Shown piece after piece: positions 38,001 through 51,090 of a stretch of 64,000 nucleotides of DNA (position 1 is the stretch's first letter; each line of letters starts with the position of its first letter). The stretch covers positions 1,942,208 to 2,006,207 of the forward strand of contig JADCRB010000074.1 in the NCBI GenBank assembly GCA_021464245.1. The letters are read 5' to 3'. Source of the DNA: Carallia brachiata. Its lineage: Eukaryota > Streptophyta > Magnoliopsida > Malpighiales > Rhizophoraceae. The notes under the pieces were generated by a model that saw nothing but the letters and a program-made list of their open reading frames with translations, made no database searches and was not told the origin of the DNA. The position numbers and the translations under genes are program-made.

Positions 38001-38238
38001 TACAGAATGAAAGGAAACTCCTTTCTTTGAGTTTACTAAAAATTTCTTTGATTTTCTCATTCTTCCAATCACAGGTGTGTTGTCTCAAGAAACCAAATCT
38101 TGGTAGTCCTGCAAAACAGAGTCAAAGTCTGCAAGAATTAAAAAAAAAACAAAAAAAAAAAAAGAAAACAAAACGAAAAAGAAAAGCCAAGATCAACACG
38201 GGTCGGAAATCTTTTAAAGAAGAAAAGTAATGAAAACC
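35012..38238. other. Region upstream of the GlnRS pseudogene, no gene supported
   Basis: Moderately AT-rich, less repetitive than the true intergenic blocks. It could be leader introns of the ancestral GlnRS locus. Open frames at 35,483-35,946 (minus) and 37,093-37,522 (plus) show no recognisable domain. A G-homopolymer lies at about 37,338-37,350 and A-tracts lie near 36,547, 37,700 and 38,140. Confidence 0.4.
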
Positions 38239-38760
38239 CGAGGAATTAAACCGGAGTCCATATCTACCTGAATCCCTGCTCTTCTCTGGAATTAAAAAAA
38301 AATGAAACTAGAAAATTAGGGGCAAAACACGATTTGAATTCTTTACGTTAAAACTGGAAGATCTGCTGGAGCATCGATCCTTGCAGGCCGAATTAAATCA
38401 GAATCATATCTACCTGAATCCCTGCTTTTCTCTGGAATAGAAAGAAAAGAAACTACAAAATTAGGGGAAAATAACAGAAAGCAAAGATTAATCTTCAAAA
38501 CAAAACAAGATTTGAATACTTTACGTTAAAAAGACAAAGATCTGCTGGAGCAATTAAATCGGAGTCCATATCTACCTGAATCCCTGCATCCCTGCCCTTC
38601 TTTGGAACAAAAAGAAAAAAAAAACTACAAAATGAGGAGAAAAATAACAGAAAGCAAAGATCAATCTTCGAAACAAAACAAGATCCGAAATCTTGACGTT
38701 AAAAAGAGAGAGAATCGTTGCTGGAGCATCGATCTTTGAGGGGCGATCGAACCGCAAGAA
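38239..38760 (-). repeat. Three tandem copies of a ~150-200-bp unit
   Basis: Three units (about 38,239-38,388, 38,389-38,549 and 38,550-38,760) share 'gaattaaa', 'catatctacctgaatccctgc', 'ttctctggaa', 'acgttaaaa' and 'gctggagcatcgat'. On the minus strand each carries the same possible splice donor, 'gggattcag|gtagatatgg'. They lie just downstream of a minus-strand TATA-like box, so they look like a triplicated leader-exon/intron boundary. Confidence 0.75.
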
Positions 38761-38873
38761 CAGTGGCGTGGCCTGGACGCTAGGGATTAGGGTCTGCATA
38801 GATGGGAATGGTGGTTCTGTTTAGTGAGAACATTGCAGAGTGAGATAAGGCTATGAATGGGAGCGTTGGGCCG

Positions 38874-38881
38874 TATTTATA
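38874..38881 (-). promoter_or_regulatory. Candidate minus-strand TATA box
   Basis: The minus strand reads 'acacTATAAATAcgg'. About 75-95 bases downstream lies a minus-strand 75-codon frame (38,799-38,572, 'MQTLIPSVQATPLFLRF...') and the triplicated unit. It could drive transcription toward the GlnRS pseudogene. Confidence 0.4.
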
Positions 38882-38899
38882 GTGTTCCGTAAGCGGGAA

Positions 38900-41800
38900 T
38901 CCTCATCACGGTAGGAGAAATGAAATTACCCTATAAGCGTAAGCACAATTACCTGAATAGCCTCGAGAGTGGAACGTTACAATCTCTCTCTCTCTCTGTT
39001 TTTTTTTATAAAAAAAAAGAAAGAGAATTAAAAAAAATGGGAAGAATATTCTTTTGAAAAGTAAAAACGTCTTGCTTGAAAAAAACCAAAAAAAAAAAAA
39101 AGAAAAAGAAAAGAAATAAAACCGCCTGTTATTCATTGCAAGTTGCTACAAATGGCTGGACAAGTTAGCGATCCTTTGGTATAAATCTAAATTTGCAACA
39201 TCAATTAGGTTAAAGAAATAAAATGATTCCAAACTTGTGCCTGAATTTAATGTTACTGCTTTATTTGTTCAAGACTTATGTTTGGCAGAAGTGCTGTAGA
39301 CACTATCCTTGTTGGGGACATTATGAATGGAGGCGTTAGTAGCAAAATAGCCACAATCGGAGAGAAACCCATAATTGGAGAGTGGAGAAAAAGCATTTTT
39401 ACAGTTTTGATTTAGCAAGCTTCGCCTTAATCAAAACACAGAGAGAATGGCAAATCTTAAATCCTGAAATCACGCTGGCCACAAACGGCACACACGACAA
39501 TAATGTGGAAGGTTCCACCCAGTAATGGCTATGGATGTGGGTTCTGGCCTACTAGGTACTAGGTAGCAATAGTCTTCTCCAAGGCTAATGTCTTCATGCA
39601 GATGAAGGTCTTCGGCCAGACCTTTCGTTGTCCTGATCATCAAATGGGTACCAAGCGTAAGGGTCGCCAGGGTCTGGATTGGGCCTGGAATCAAGCAGGG
39701 AGCCTTTGCAAGAATTTGATTCATAGAACAATAATGGTATGATCTGACTGGTTAACATGCTTGCATTCCTAATAAGAGATTTTAGATCTGAACATTATCA
39801 TACGCCATCCTAAGATCAAGATTCATCTGTATGACTAAATTTAGGTTTTTTTTTGTTGCGAGCTCACCGTTCAGACAATTTGTATCACTAAATAAAAGTT
39901 TAATGCCCCTAACGAGACCATCAAGACACCTCCATTCTCTCCCATTTTATTAACCAAGATTTTGATTCATATATTGCAAGTGTATTTACATCTTAGTAAT
40001 ACACCATATTAGTTGTAATCTAGTTGTCAAAAAATTTCATTCGTGTAACGAGCTCATGAGTTTGATTATAAGTCTTCTCACTTTTTTTTTTCCCCAGGAT
40101 TTCTTTACTTTAGGCAGCGACATTTTAATTTGTGGAGGCATTATCTATCGATAAAATCAGCCCCAAACATTCCGCAATTTAAGCAAGTTAAAAAGTCATT
40201 TAATGTGTTATACAAAGCGCCCAAAAAAAAAAAGGATAATGCTTAATAGTTACGGTCCCTCTCGAGGTGCATGCGAACCTACTTTTAGCTTAAAAAATAT
40301 AATTTCTTTATTTTTCCAAAAAGTTACCTCTTTCATTTTACTCGATAATCATATCTACAATTACAAAAATACAAATAATCAAGTAATTATTAATAACTTA
40401 TTTGACGTGTCTTTTTCCACTACAATTTAGGTTCAAATCTCATTCCTGAGAAATTTGCTTACTCTAATTACTTGGAATTATGCAATTGTGCAGTCTTCGA
40501 TTTAAAATTCATTAACACTGTAATCGAATATGAGGAAAGCTCATTAAATGCAATAGTATTCATTGGGTTGTGGATTTACCTTTTAGAATTGGTTGAACGA
40601 GATTTAAATAAATGAGAGTTACTCTGATTTCGACTTACAGATCTGATGATTGTCATACGTGTAATTAATCTTTTTTCTTTTTTTTTAAAAAAAAGAAATT
40701 ACTAACTGCATCGATAGAATTAATGTTAAATGTGATCAATCCTCGAAGTAGAGCAAATAAAAATGTGAAACTGTATTTAAAGGGGCTGCCAGTCTGCGTG
40801 CAGCTTTCCCTCTGATTATATCTATATATTGAACAAAGTTGATGTTGACTCGATCACATTAGCTGAAGCAGCATCAAAATAGAAATACAATAAAATGCAA
40901 ATAAAAATGTTGAAATCAGCATCAAAAGGATAAAAAGCATTAGTTGGATTGAGTTTAGAAAAGTATATGGCATCTCCACCGCAGAATCTTGGACTTTCAA
41001 GACTGCAATCCCTAAAAAATAACTGAAAAAAAACAAGTCCTATTAGCTAGCCTGAGACTTTGTGTGTATAGGAAGAGCCACTAGTGGATTCTACAACATA
41101 AAATATATGTACACACAAATATAATCTGCAAGCCACCTAAAATTTACTCTTTTGCTAATTCATTATACAATATCATCATCCTTATCGTATATTATATCAT
41201 CTTTGTTGCATATTATATATTTCTTTGACAAAAGACTTTAATTTTTCAAAAAAATTGTGTCACGTATATAATATCCCATGTACCAGATCTCCTCTCTCTC
41301 AAATTTTTTTTGCGTGTACAGATTTTTCGGAAAAAACATAAAACAAAATGGCAGCGCATAATGAAGTAATCTTCGCATTTAATGTATTGGATACTGGGGA
41401 AGGTATCACTGCGACCAAGTGAGTCTCAATCCCACACGAATTTGGTGGATAAGTGATTAAAAAAAATTATAAATTTTTAAAAATTTTTATAATTAAATAT
41501 TAAATTTTTTAAGTTTTCAAATAAATTTAAAAATTTTTTTTTATACTAATACGAGTCGTTATTTAGACAATATTTGGTCAACTCAGTAGAACAGTAATTT
41601 TATTCAACCAACATTTTATAAAAAATATCTAAACATATCCTAAAAAATACATAGATATGTTTGCATATGTATATTAAATTTTTTTCTTTATCTATAAAAA
41701 TGAAAAGTCATAAATTTTTACTACTAGAATTTATAATTTTTGCTTTTCATGTGTGAGAAAAAAAGGGAAAAAATTAGTGAAAACGTGCACATGGACAAAA

Positions 41801-44640
41801 TTATATATTTTTAAGATATATTTAAGTATTTTTATATTATTTCAATTAAATCAAACTACCAATCTACTGGTTCATTATTCTTGTCAAAAGGGGATTTATA
41901 TGAAATAAACATTAACCATTTGAGACTCATTTAAAAATTTAAAAAACTTTAAGGCTCAATTATAAATATTTTCAAAGATTTGGCATTTATTGTTACCTTA
42001 TCTCCACGAATTCGGTCATTAATAATCGTCAAACAGGATGGGGCCTACCAAATGATCAATTGTCAAAAGCAATTCTCTAAGTGGGGCCCGTCTAGGTTAT
42101 GTCAGTGACTGTCTGTGAGAGGAGCAGCTAATGGCGTGGCCGTAGCACGTGAGGGCCCACTTAAAATGTCTATTGAGGAATTATTTCGGTGAGCATGATC
42201 CCTCCGAAACGAATTTTATATTATAAATTAGTCGTTAATTTTTTGAATATAAAAAATATAATCCTTTTTCAACGTATTGTGTACACAAAATAATTATTAA
42301 ATTTATAAATTAAAATTATAGTGATTTTTAGTTGTTTGAATCTCGTTTAATTATTTTTTAAAAAATAGACTCATCGTCTAAGTATTATTGAATTTAATGG
42401 ACTTTCTTCACGTTCGATTACAATACTAACAAATTTTAAACAGATAATTACACTCTAGTATAATTTCAAGTAATTAAGTCGAACAAATTTTTTAACGCTG
42501 GAACTTGAATATGGATCGTGATGAGAGAAAATATTACAAATAACTACCAAATTGTTGCCTCAAATGATAAAATATAATTGTTAATAATACATGATTCGGT
42601 ATGCATGAATATCAGATCTAGCTTTTTGTTCACTATTAGATGTTGCATAATTTTTTTTTTAATAAAAATGAGTAAGTATGAGTGACATTTTACAAAATAT
42701 AAGTGACATTTTACAAGTAGGTTAGAAAAGATTGCACTGCATTTAACATGTCTTGTGGACTAAGGTCGTTACATTGAAGCTCTAAAGAAGAAGATTTTTG
42801 TGGGTCATCAATGGCCACCAAGTCACACAAAAAACTAAATATAAGTAAATATACAGTTAATCTCATCGGTTGTCTTAGAAGAAATTCGAGTCTATCACCT
42901 ATAGTACAAATGAATCTTCTAATTGGTATGCCACACCAGTCTGTGGTAGTTAATTTTTCTATACATGCAATGGACGTACATAGACGCGCAAATCTACTTT
43001 TTTTAGTACAAATTGAATTTTAAATTTCAAATAACTTTTGGATAATCCGTGTAATTTTAGTATTTACCGGGAGATTCCCTAAAAAAAATCTTAAGTAGTT
43101 ATAGGTAGATAAAGTGATATTCGTGTTAGCTGTGAATTTTTTCTCTGGGATTTAATGGAAAGAAAATTGCAATTAATAAATGACAAAATGCAAATGCAAT
43201 GGACAAAATTATGAAACTGCAATTTTTTTGTTTTCCTTTTGGTTTTCTTTTAGTCAAGTAGTTTATTAGCAAAGGTTTAATTTAATGGGCCCGATTCAAG
43301 TTTTAAGGAGATGGATTTGCTGCTTAAATTAATCTCGACTTTCTTCCGGTGAATGGGGCTTTCAGCTTTGCATGTTGTAGAGGAAACGAATATACCACAG
43401 TTCGCATAACAGCAACCAACTAACTGCCTTTGAAGCTAATTTCAAGGATAATGGAGATTCACCAAATAAGCGGAAAGCTATTTGAAAGAAACAAAGGGGG
43501 GGGGGGGGGGAGACAGATAGAGCGAGCCCCCACCACATGAGAGATTCAAGAATTTGAGCTTATTGTTTATTTTTGCTTTGTTTTTTGTGTGGTCTAAGTA
43601 GCATTGGTATAAGCTATAGAGCGGAGACGATGAGACACTGACAAAGTTTCTTGCTGATGGGCAAGAAACACAAGTGCAAGCAAAGCAGTGGGTTTCCTTT
43701 ATTTGACCCTCATGTCCATGATTTACCAAAAAAAAAAAAAAACAAAAAACGAAAAAGGCCCTCGTATCCATGATAAGGAGGTTGTTGGGAGAAGAATCTC
43801 TCTGCTATCTTGTCTTCACTGGTTATTTGTTCACTTCTGTTTTTATTTTCAATTGTTTTTTGTCAAGAAAAGAGTAATTACTGGTGGTGCCTCGCGAGAC
43901 CTACTTAGAAGAACAAGTAAGTCGAGTTATTTTAAGTTTCAATTAAGAAAACAAATGCTGCATATAAGTTGAAAAGATATGTTGTGTATTGAGTAGTACT
44001 TATTAGGAGAAATGAAATATTATTCAGAACATAAATTCATTAGAGAATTTCTAATTTAATTTATTTAGAATATGGTTAAGAAAAACGTGAGAAAATTTAG
44101 TAAACATCAAATCATTAATAGAAAACCGTGAGTAATTTTAATAACAATTGAATTTTTATGGAGGTGAGGGAGCCCTCCATATTCCAGAAGTTGGTTCACA
44201 AAAAGTTTTTGAAAGTTTGAGTCCATGTAATTGTAACATTGAGATGGGATCAAGATTATCCAAAACTGGGACATATTGAGATGGGATCAAATTATCCAAA
44301 ACTGGGTTTACTTATATTGCAACTTTGGATTGTGACTCAAAAAAAAAAAATTGTGACTTTGGATTGTAATGCCTACTTTGCCTTGCTACAGGCATGAACA
44401 CAAACAAAACATGTACATTATATAGAAAGTTAAGTGACTATTGTGCAATGTGCTTCCACCAGCCTCTAGTTTAGAGTTAAGAGTGCTTATAGATCAATAA
44501 AGATTTAATATGAGTTAGATGTCACTCATCTACTAAGAACTCTAATAACAATCAGGGAAATTTGAATTTGAGATAAAGAATATTAAGAATCGAATCCTTA
44601 ACCACTGAATCTATTCTGGTAGATTCTTCTAGCAGCCTCA
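38900..44640. other. Intergenic, no gene supported
   Basis: AT-rich with homopolymers. The minus-strand 84-codon frame at 39,724-39,470 is of ordinary composition but has no recognisable domain. An R2-like block lies at about 42,225-42,480. Short tandem duplications occur at 42,677-42,717 (20-bp unit 'gtgacattttacaa') and 44,237-44,306 (35-bp unit 'attgagatgggatcaa...ccaaaactggg'). A 15-base G run lies at about 43,496-43,510. Confidence 0.45.
44237..44306. repeat. Two-copy 35-bp tandem duplication
   Basis: Units 44,237-44,271 and 44,272-44,306 share 'ttgagatgggatcaa' and 'attatccaaaactggg' with a 1-base indel and few changes. Confidence 0.75.
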
Positions 44641-45192
44641 CAGTTCAACAAATCCATGAATTTTGACTTTGGCTGCCCGTTCATATTGAAACCGGCTCTC
44701 TCGCTCTCTGTGTAATGAAAGAGCAATTGACCTTTTGCACCACCAAATTGATGAAACGAATTTAATTTCTACATCCCAGAAGAAAATTGAAGATCCTTTT
44801 CCTCGTGATAGCCCGGATTCTCTGAGTGGCTCGCACTCATCCCCTCTTTTTCCTTTACCTCCATTAAGTGAAATTTAAAAGTTCAGTTAACCATGATTAA
44901 AAATCAAAGAGACAAATGGGGACAACAAAGACAAAGAAGAACAAAAGTGAGAGTAGAAGATACACAAGTAAGTGAAGTGACTTTGTTTACCGCTCTCACA
45001 CATGTATGCATAATTACATGGAGAGTTGAGCATTTAAAACCTTACAACAGCCAGTCTGCCACTGTTCCACTTTCACATCTCTAAACAGATAATGAATGTT
45101 TTGAGTTAAACAAAAACAAGGGCAAAGCACCAATCTTTGTGTATCTCAACAACTGGATCAACCAACTACCACTCCCCCAGAGCATCAGAACA

Positions 45193-48100
45193 ATGCAGCA
45201 AATGATCTGCATTGTAGTGATTCTGCTTATGGGCTCATTTGGTCCACTTGGAAAGGCAATGCTTAACCTTTCCTTTCCCATTCCACACCCTAATCCTGAA
45301 GAAGTTGTTCAAGAAGTTCATAGGTACAATGCCGCTTAAATATTGGCCCTGCCTGTCTGTTCCTCTTGTTACCTTGTGCTCTTCCTGTCAAGCTCATTTT
45401 ACTGTTGAGCCTGCATTTAGCCTTCTACTCATGTCGCTTGTTTTCACAGAAAATGTCTCTCTAGTCTGCAATCTGTAAATTTTTTACCTTCTTTAAACTT
45501 TGAGAAGTGGGTTTAATTCCTTTACTGTTAGCTTCTCCTTTTTAACAGATCAACTGAACCTTGGATCCTCTGTATTGCATCTTTTCATGTTGGTTCGCTT
45601 TTTCCTTTTATGCCCTTTTGCAAGAAACTTGTGTTAGGTGAAAGAGACAATCCATCATGATCCTGTTGTTTGGTAGGTGTGAATCATGAACGTTTACAAG
45701 GATCTTTTGGCCCCCATCTTCTTTATGTAACTTAATCTCCTCATTTTCTAAGCAATTCTTCAACTAATTCCTTTGCTCTGATGCAGAAAAGTAAATGCTT
45801 CCATATCAAGACGGGAAATGTTACAGATATCCCAAAAAGACCAGGCCTCGTGTCTAACCGGAAACCCGATAGACGATTGCTGGAAATGTGACCCAGACTG
45901 GCCCAGCAACCGCCAGAGACTAGCAGATTGTGCGATTGGGTTTGGTCAGTATGCAATGGGTGGCAAGAATGGTGAGTACTATGTCGTGACCGACGATTCG
46001 GATGATGATGCGGTCAATCCAAAGCCAGGAACGCTGAGATATGCTGTGATACAGACTCAGCCTCTGTGGATTGTGTTCCCTAGCAACATGCTCATTAAGC
46101 TCTCCCAGGAGCTGATTTTCAACAGCTACAAGACACTTGATGGACGTGGGGCTAATGTGCACATCGTTGGTGGTGGCTGCATAACTCTGCAGTTTATCAG
46201 CAATGTCATCATACATAATATCCACATTCACCACTGTGTTCAGTCTGGTAAGATATTGGATCACTGGGCCTATATGCTTAAAATTGCTTTCTTGTGTTCT
46301 ATGGACAGTTAGTTATTGGCTTTGAGAAACATGATTGCAACTCTCTGTTACTGGGGGTACTAAGAACAGCTTTTGGTGCCTATCTTTTGATTAGAATCTC
46401 AACTTTTATTCTTTGTGCTCTTTTTACTGTGGATCCTAATATTAATGAACGCCCGGCACGGAGAGGTGCAATGAACTTCTTTCGTATAAAATAATTTTCG
46501 TATTTCATAAATTTCAAACTCTTTTTATAGAATTAAATACTGACACTTGGAATGAAATTAAATGTTTAATTTGTTGGTCTATATAATTTTAGACCAAGTT
46601 TTTTTCTCTTTTCTTTTAGGGCCTTGCTTAAAAAAAATGGGCTCTTACTTCATTTGTAGGCTGTAGTTCTCATCACAAAATTCACAATTCCAGGGAATAC
46701 TAATGTGCGATCAAGCCCAACCCACTATGGGTACCGCACCCTATCAGACGGTGATGGCATTTCCATCTTTGGTTCCAAGGACATATGGATAGACCACTGC
46801 TCGCTCTCTCACTGTAAGGATGGTCTGATTGACGCGGTGATGGGGTCCACAGGGATCACGATATCAAACAACTACTTCTCCCATCACAACGAAGTGATGC
46901 TGCTGGGACACAGCGATGGCTACTTGCCGGATTCCGGGATGCAAGTGACCATAGCCTTTAACCACTTCGGGGAGAAGTTGGTGCAGAGAATGCCCAGGTG
47001 TAGAAGAGGGTACGTTCATGTAGTGAACAATGATTTCACTGCATGGGAAATGTATGCTATTGGTGGGAGTGGGAATCCTACCATTAACAGCCAAGGGAAT
47101 CGCTACACTGCCCCTTCCAATCGGAATGCCAAGGAGGTAAGCACACCTTTTTTTCTTTTCTTTTTTTTTAATTTTATTTTTTTCCTAATGTTCTTACTGG
47201 TCGCAAGCTGATGGGCCTCTTTATATCCCGTAATTGCCCAATAATGACTTTATGCGGCGGGGGTGGGATTTCCAGTTGGCATGATTGAATGTGCATAAAC
47301 GGAACAAAAGTGTACAAGAATCCCGTTTTGTCTTTAGTGGGTATAAATAAATGGGTAGATAGAATATTTATCTGAATTTTTATGTTTTGATGATATTTTA
47401 ATTAAAATAAGTTTAATAATTTTTAAAATAATATTAATAATTTTTATAATAAAAATTAAAAATTTTTATTTTTTATTGTAAAAATTATCAATTTTATTTT
47501 AAAAATTATTAGTCTTATTTTATTATTAGTCTTATTTCACTTACCAATTAATACATAAAAATTCAGTATATGTATTAGTGCTCTTTAAAATAAATAATGA
47601 TATATATCAAAAAAAATTATATTATAAAATATCTCAAAATTTATAATTATAAAAAAAAATCATTCATTTTTTCACTACAGTTAAATACATAGTTTTAAAA
47701 ACCGGACCGAACCGGCCGGTCGGACCGGAAAACCGGTGAACCGGAGGTCGGACCGGTCCGATTCTCTGATAAAACCGGAATAGGAAATGAACCGCCTGAA
47801 AACCGGTGAACCGGCCGGTCGGACCGGAAAACCGGTGAACCGGCCGGTCGGACCGGTGAACCGGCAACCATGTCATCTTGATCAAAATGACGTCGTTTTA
47901 TTTATTTTTTTGGATTAAAATGAGAAATAATACTTATTTATATTAATGAAAAATGTAATATTTTTGAATTATATATTGACTCTATAATATTTATTTTTAG
48001 ATATGAATATTCGATTAATAGTTCTATAATATTTTATTTTTGATATTTATACTTTATTAATTTATTTAATTAGAAAATTATCATAATATTTTGTATTTTA

Positions 48101-49754
48101 ATTTTATTTTAAATTTAAGTAGACTCATATTCTATTTTTTATGATTATACTCATTGTTTGTTATTAAAAAATGAAAAATTATAAGTATTAATTATTATTT
48201 TATCAAATCGGAATTGACCCGCCGGTTCAACCGCCGGTTTTCCGGTTGGACCGCTAAACCACTAACCCAGTCTTCTTACCGGTTCAATAACCGGTCCGGT
48301 TTTTAAAACTATGGTTAAATAAAAAAGAAAAAAATGAATGATTTTTTTATAATTATAAATTTTAAAATATTTTATGTTACAGTTTTCGTAATATATGTTA
48401 TTATTCTTAAAAAGATAAAAAACAGAGATCAAATGGGAAGTCCCGGGTACACATTGTTAGCAGAATCCCAATTTTGTATTCTTTTTCACTTTTTTTTTTT
48501 TTTTTTTAAAGGGGAGAAGTATAATTCCAACTCATTTTAACCTCCAAATGAACATTCTCATTTTGCCCTTTTCTTTTTGATGGTCTGTGACTAGAGCCGA
48601 AATCATAAGGTATTAGGTTCTAAATTTGCAAAAAATGTTATGAAATTTTATGAAAATAAAAAGAATTATTTTTATTCTATAATTCATTAATAAACTTCGC
48701 CAAAAAAAAAAAAAAGGCATAGTACTAAAAGTTAAGGAGACATGGTATTATAAGTTAAGGACAGTTATTCAAACGTAAATTTAGCCAAGATCGCCGTGTC
48801 TGAGAATTCAAGAATCAATACACGATATACTCTCAATATTTAAAAGACAGAATAACAGCTTGTTTAAGCCGTAACAACGAATGACCAATCGATGAATCTT
48901 ATGTTTGTGTAACTATAATAATGGTAGAGATGGCATGGCAGGTTACGAAGAGACTGGAGACGGGAGAAGGGGACTGGAGGGGGTGGAACTGGAGATCGGA
49001 GGGGGACATAATGGTAAATGGGGCATTCTTTGTGGCATCTGGTCAGGAACTAGAGATTAAGTACGAGAAGGCCTACAGCGTAGATCCCAAGTCCGCTGCT
49101 CTAATTGACTTAATCACCTTGCACGCCGGTGTCCGCGGTGTTGGTGGCCGGTATATCTTTCTCTTTTTGTTCCCCCCCTGTTTCGATTTTCTTTACTTTT
49201 CCTCCTTTGTCCTTAATTTTTTATTTTACCCCACTCCCTTTTGTTTCACTTCTTTCCACTCCATTTTCACAAAATTTCCCTCCACTCCATCAAAAATTCA
49301 ATGCTTTCTACTACTTACCGCTCACTTGTAACAAAGATATATGAGAAGTGGACACAAGTTACAAACATAACACAGATTCACAAATATACAATTATAAACT
49401 TTCGTTGCAATTTTTACGTTTTTTCGTGCATACTAATAAATAAGTATGGTTGAATAAGGTGAACTCACATTTAAATCGTGTCGTATCTTTATGCGAAAAT
49501 TTCTCTTGTTAAACATGTCTCCGCAATTCAAGGAAACACCATACAGTATGTGACAATAGTTGGATTATGTGTGTTAAACAAGCAGGGACAACAATTTGGG
49601 AATGTGGAGCACCGGAGATAATGATGGAGAAGACTCAGGGAGTGGTGCTCTGACGCGTCCTTCAGCCCATGCTCTTTTGACAATTTTCGTCGCACTCTCA
49701 TTCTTGTTATACTCTCACATCAGCCACAGCCCTGACATAGCATCCATGTTGTAG
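45193..49754 (+). CDS. PMR6: Pectate lyase, PMR6-like, 5 exons
   Basis: Exons 45,193-45,323; 45,787-46,247; 46,694-47,136; 48,942-49,150; 49,586-49,754 join in frame into 470 residues. A signal peptide (residues 1 to about 22) is followed by the plant pectate-lyase N region with 'KVNASISRR' (45-53) and the [17 protein letters not shown] block (66-82). The PL1 parallel beta-helix fold then carries '[11 protein letters not shown]' (228-238), 'DAVMGST' (244-250) with calcium ligands, and the catalytic 'RMPRCR' (296-301, RxPxxR). The enzyme cleaves de-esterified homogalacturonan in the wall by beta-elimination, with calcium. 'GNPIDDCW', '[11 protein letters not shown]' and '[20 protein letters not shown]' resemble Arabidopsis PMR6 (PLL13), a powdery-mildew susceptibility protein with a GPI-type tail. 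Here too, exon 5 adds '[14 protein letters not shown]' and a hydrophobic '[11 protein letters not shown]' stretch (about 445-457). It ends in a polar '[13 protein letters not shown]', unusual for a GPI signal. The start is the first ATG of the frame. Confidence 0.93.
47578..48421. mobile_element. Large inverted-repeat element with ACCGG clusters inside pectate-lyase intron 4
   Basis: Left (about 47,578-47,705) and right (about 48,295-48,421) ends are reverse complements over about 120 bases. The inner border is 'tagttttaaaaaccgg' on the left and its complement on the right. The interior carries dense 'ccggtcggaccgg/ccggtgaaccgg' arrays (47,700-47,872 and 48,208-48,300) around an AT-rich core. 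There is no coding capacity: the 73-codon minus frame is a translation of the array. It looks like a hAT-type MITE, perhaps nested within a second palindrome. Confidence 0.7.
49583..49588 (+). other. NAGNAG tandem splice acceptor of pectate-lyase exon 5
   Basis: The intron 4 end reads 'aacaagcag|gga'. Both AAG (exon from 49,583) and CAG (exon from 49,586) keep the frame, adding or omitting one Arg at residue 415-416. CAG is the stronger acceptor. Confidence 0.55.
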
Positions 49755-51090
49755 CAAGAACTTAAAGCTTGCATCTTTTCTTGTCAGTTTACTTCAGCTG
49801 GGATTGAAAACCTGTAAAACATGTTTGCCACCATTACTTGCAACATTCTCAGACGAATTTACTGTAGAAAGTTTAGATTTGAACCCTTTTTATTTCCCCA
49901 TTATCCCCCACCTCTCCTCTCTCTTTTGAGGTCTGCATGCATCTGACATCAAAGAAGCCTTAGTTTTATTATGTAACTTTAGGCTGCATATGATATATCG
50001 AGCCATAGCATCACATTGAGAATACGGAATCCATTAATAATAGCTCATAGTGGGAAACTGTGATGTTATCGAGGTCCTGCCAGTTATATCCTCAAAGATA
50101 CCGGAATAGCACTGGTGCACTTCACAGATACATCATCTCAAGAAGCTAACAAGAAAAGGAGAGAGAGAAAATTAAGTTGTTTTGCTTCCTGCTTTTGTTA
50201 ATGAGCATTGTCTAATAAAAAAAATTGCAGATGGCTAGTGGCGTAATTGAAGCAATTTGATTGACCGGACAGGTCCCACAATTAACCAATATCAAACACA
50301 GAATATTCAGGTAGCTGTGACATGGCAAAGAGGTAGGGACTAGCAGGGACATTGTGTCTGCCTGAAAGGGGAATTCTGTTCGTTTTTTCAAACTAAACAA
50401 GTCTCAAACATGCTGTGCTTTGCAGGTGCGGATGTTATGGTAAATAATATCCTTATCAAACATATGATAAAGAAACTAGTTTTTGAGGTGTATTGATTTG
50501 AACACAATGCAGTTGCCATCTAGCGTCCTACCATTTTAAGGAAAAGTTTTGATGCAACTTTATCGTGACTAAAGATTTCTCCGTTAGATTTGAACTTTAT
50601 ATCCATTACAGCATCAGTTGCTGAATAATTAATCATGATTAGACCAATATATCTATTCCTACCTTGTTTTGTTTTAAATGGCTCTTGCCTTATACTACTG
50701 TCCTGCGCTGGTTAAAAGTAAATTCAAACCAGCAAAGAGGCTGTGTTGCAGAAAACGCCCACGGCTGGTGGGCGAAGGCGCCATTGACTTGCCAGTAACC
50801 CCCTAAGGCACGTCAAAGATTTTCTCAAAGGGAAATTTGTCTGAGACAGAAATTGTGAGGCCAAAAACAATGAATAAAACAGGATAGCTCTTATCTCCAG
50901 AATTGACAACCTTAACACATTTGTCCCTCCAACTCATGACCTTGAAAACTATTATTGGAACCAGAAAGGGTATAAGAAGAACAAAACACAAAGGGATATC
51001 CTGTGTACAGCCGCTCTACTTGGCCAGAATTCCATCCTTTCAAAGCTCAATACTACAGCCGCTGGTACCAACCGAAAGATGTTCCAAACA
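49755..51090. other. Convergent intergenic region
   Basis: It lies between the plus-strand pectate lyase and the minus-strand small gene and should hold both 3' UTRs. The frames here (50,724-50,991 minus, 50,903-51,094 plus) show no domain. Confidence 0.45.

Noticed and set aside
38572..38799. 75-codon minus-strand frame MQTLIPSVQATPLFLRF...
   Set aside because: Its second half is a translation of T-rich sequence inside a triplicated repeat; more likely an untranslated leader than a gene.
39470..39724. 84-codon minus-strand frame starting MNQILAKAPCLIPG
   Set aside because: Composition is protein-like, but no family is recognisable and there is no promoter or splice context. Too weak to call.
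40420..40450. B-box-like word 'ggttcaaatctc', considered as a tRNA gene
   Set aside because: No matching A box or cloverleaf arms upstream.
47664..47885. 73-codon minus-strand frame rich in 'GPTGRF' repeats
   Set aside because: It is a translation of the CCGGTCGG array of a MITE.
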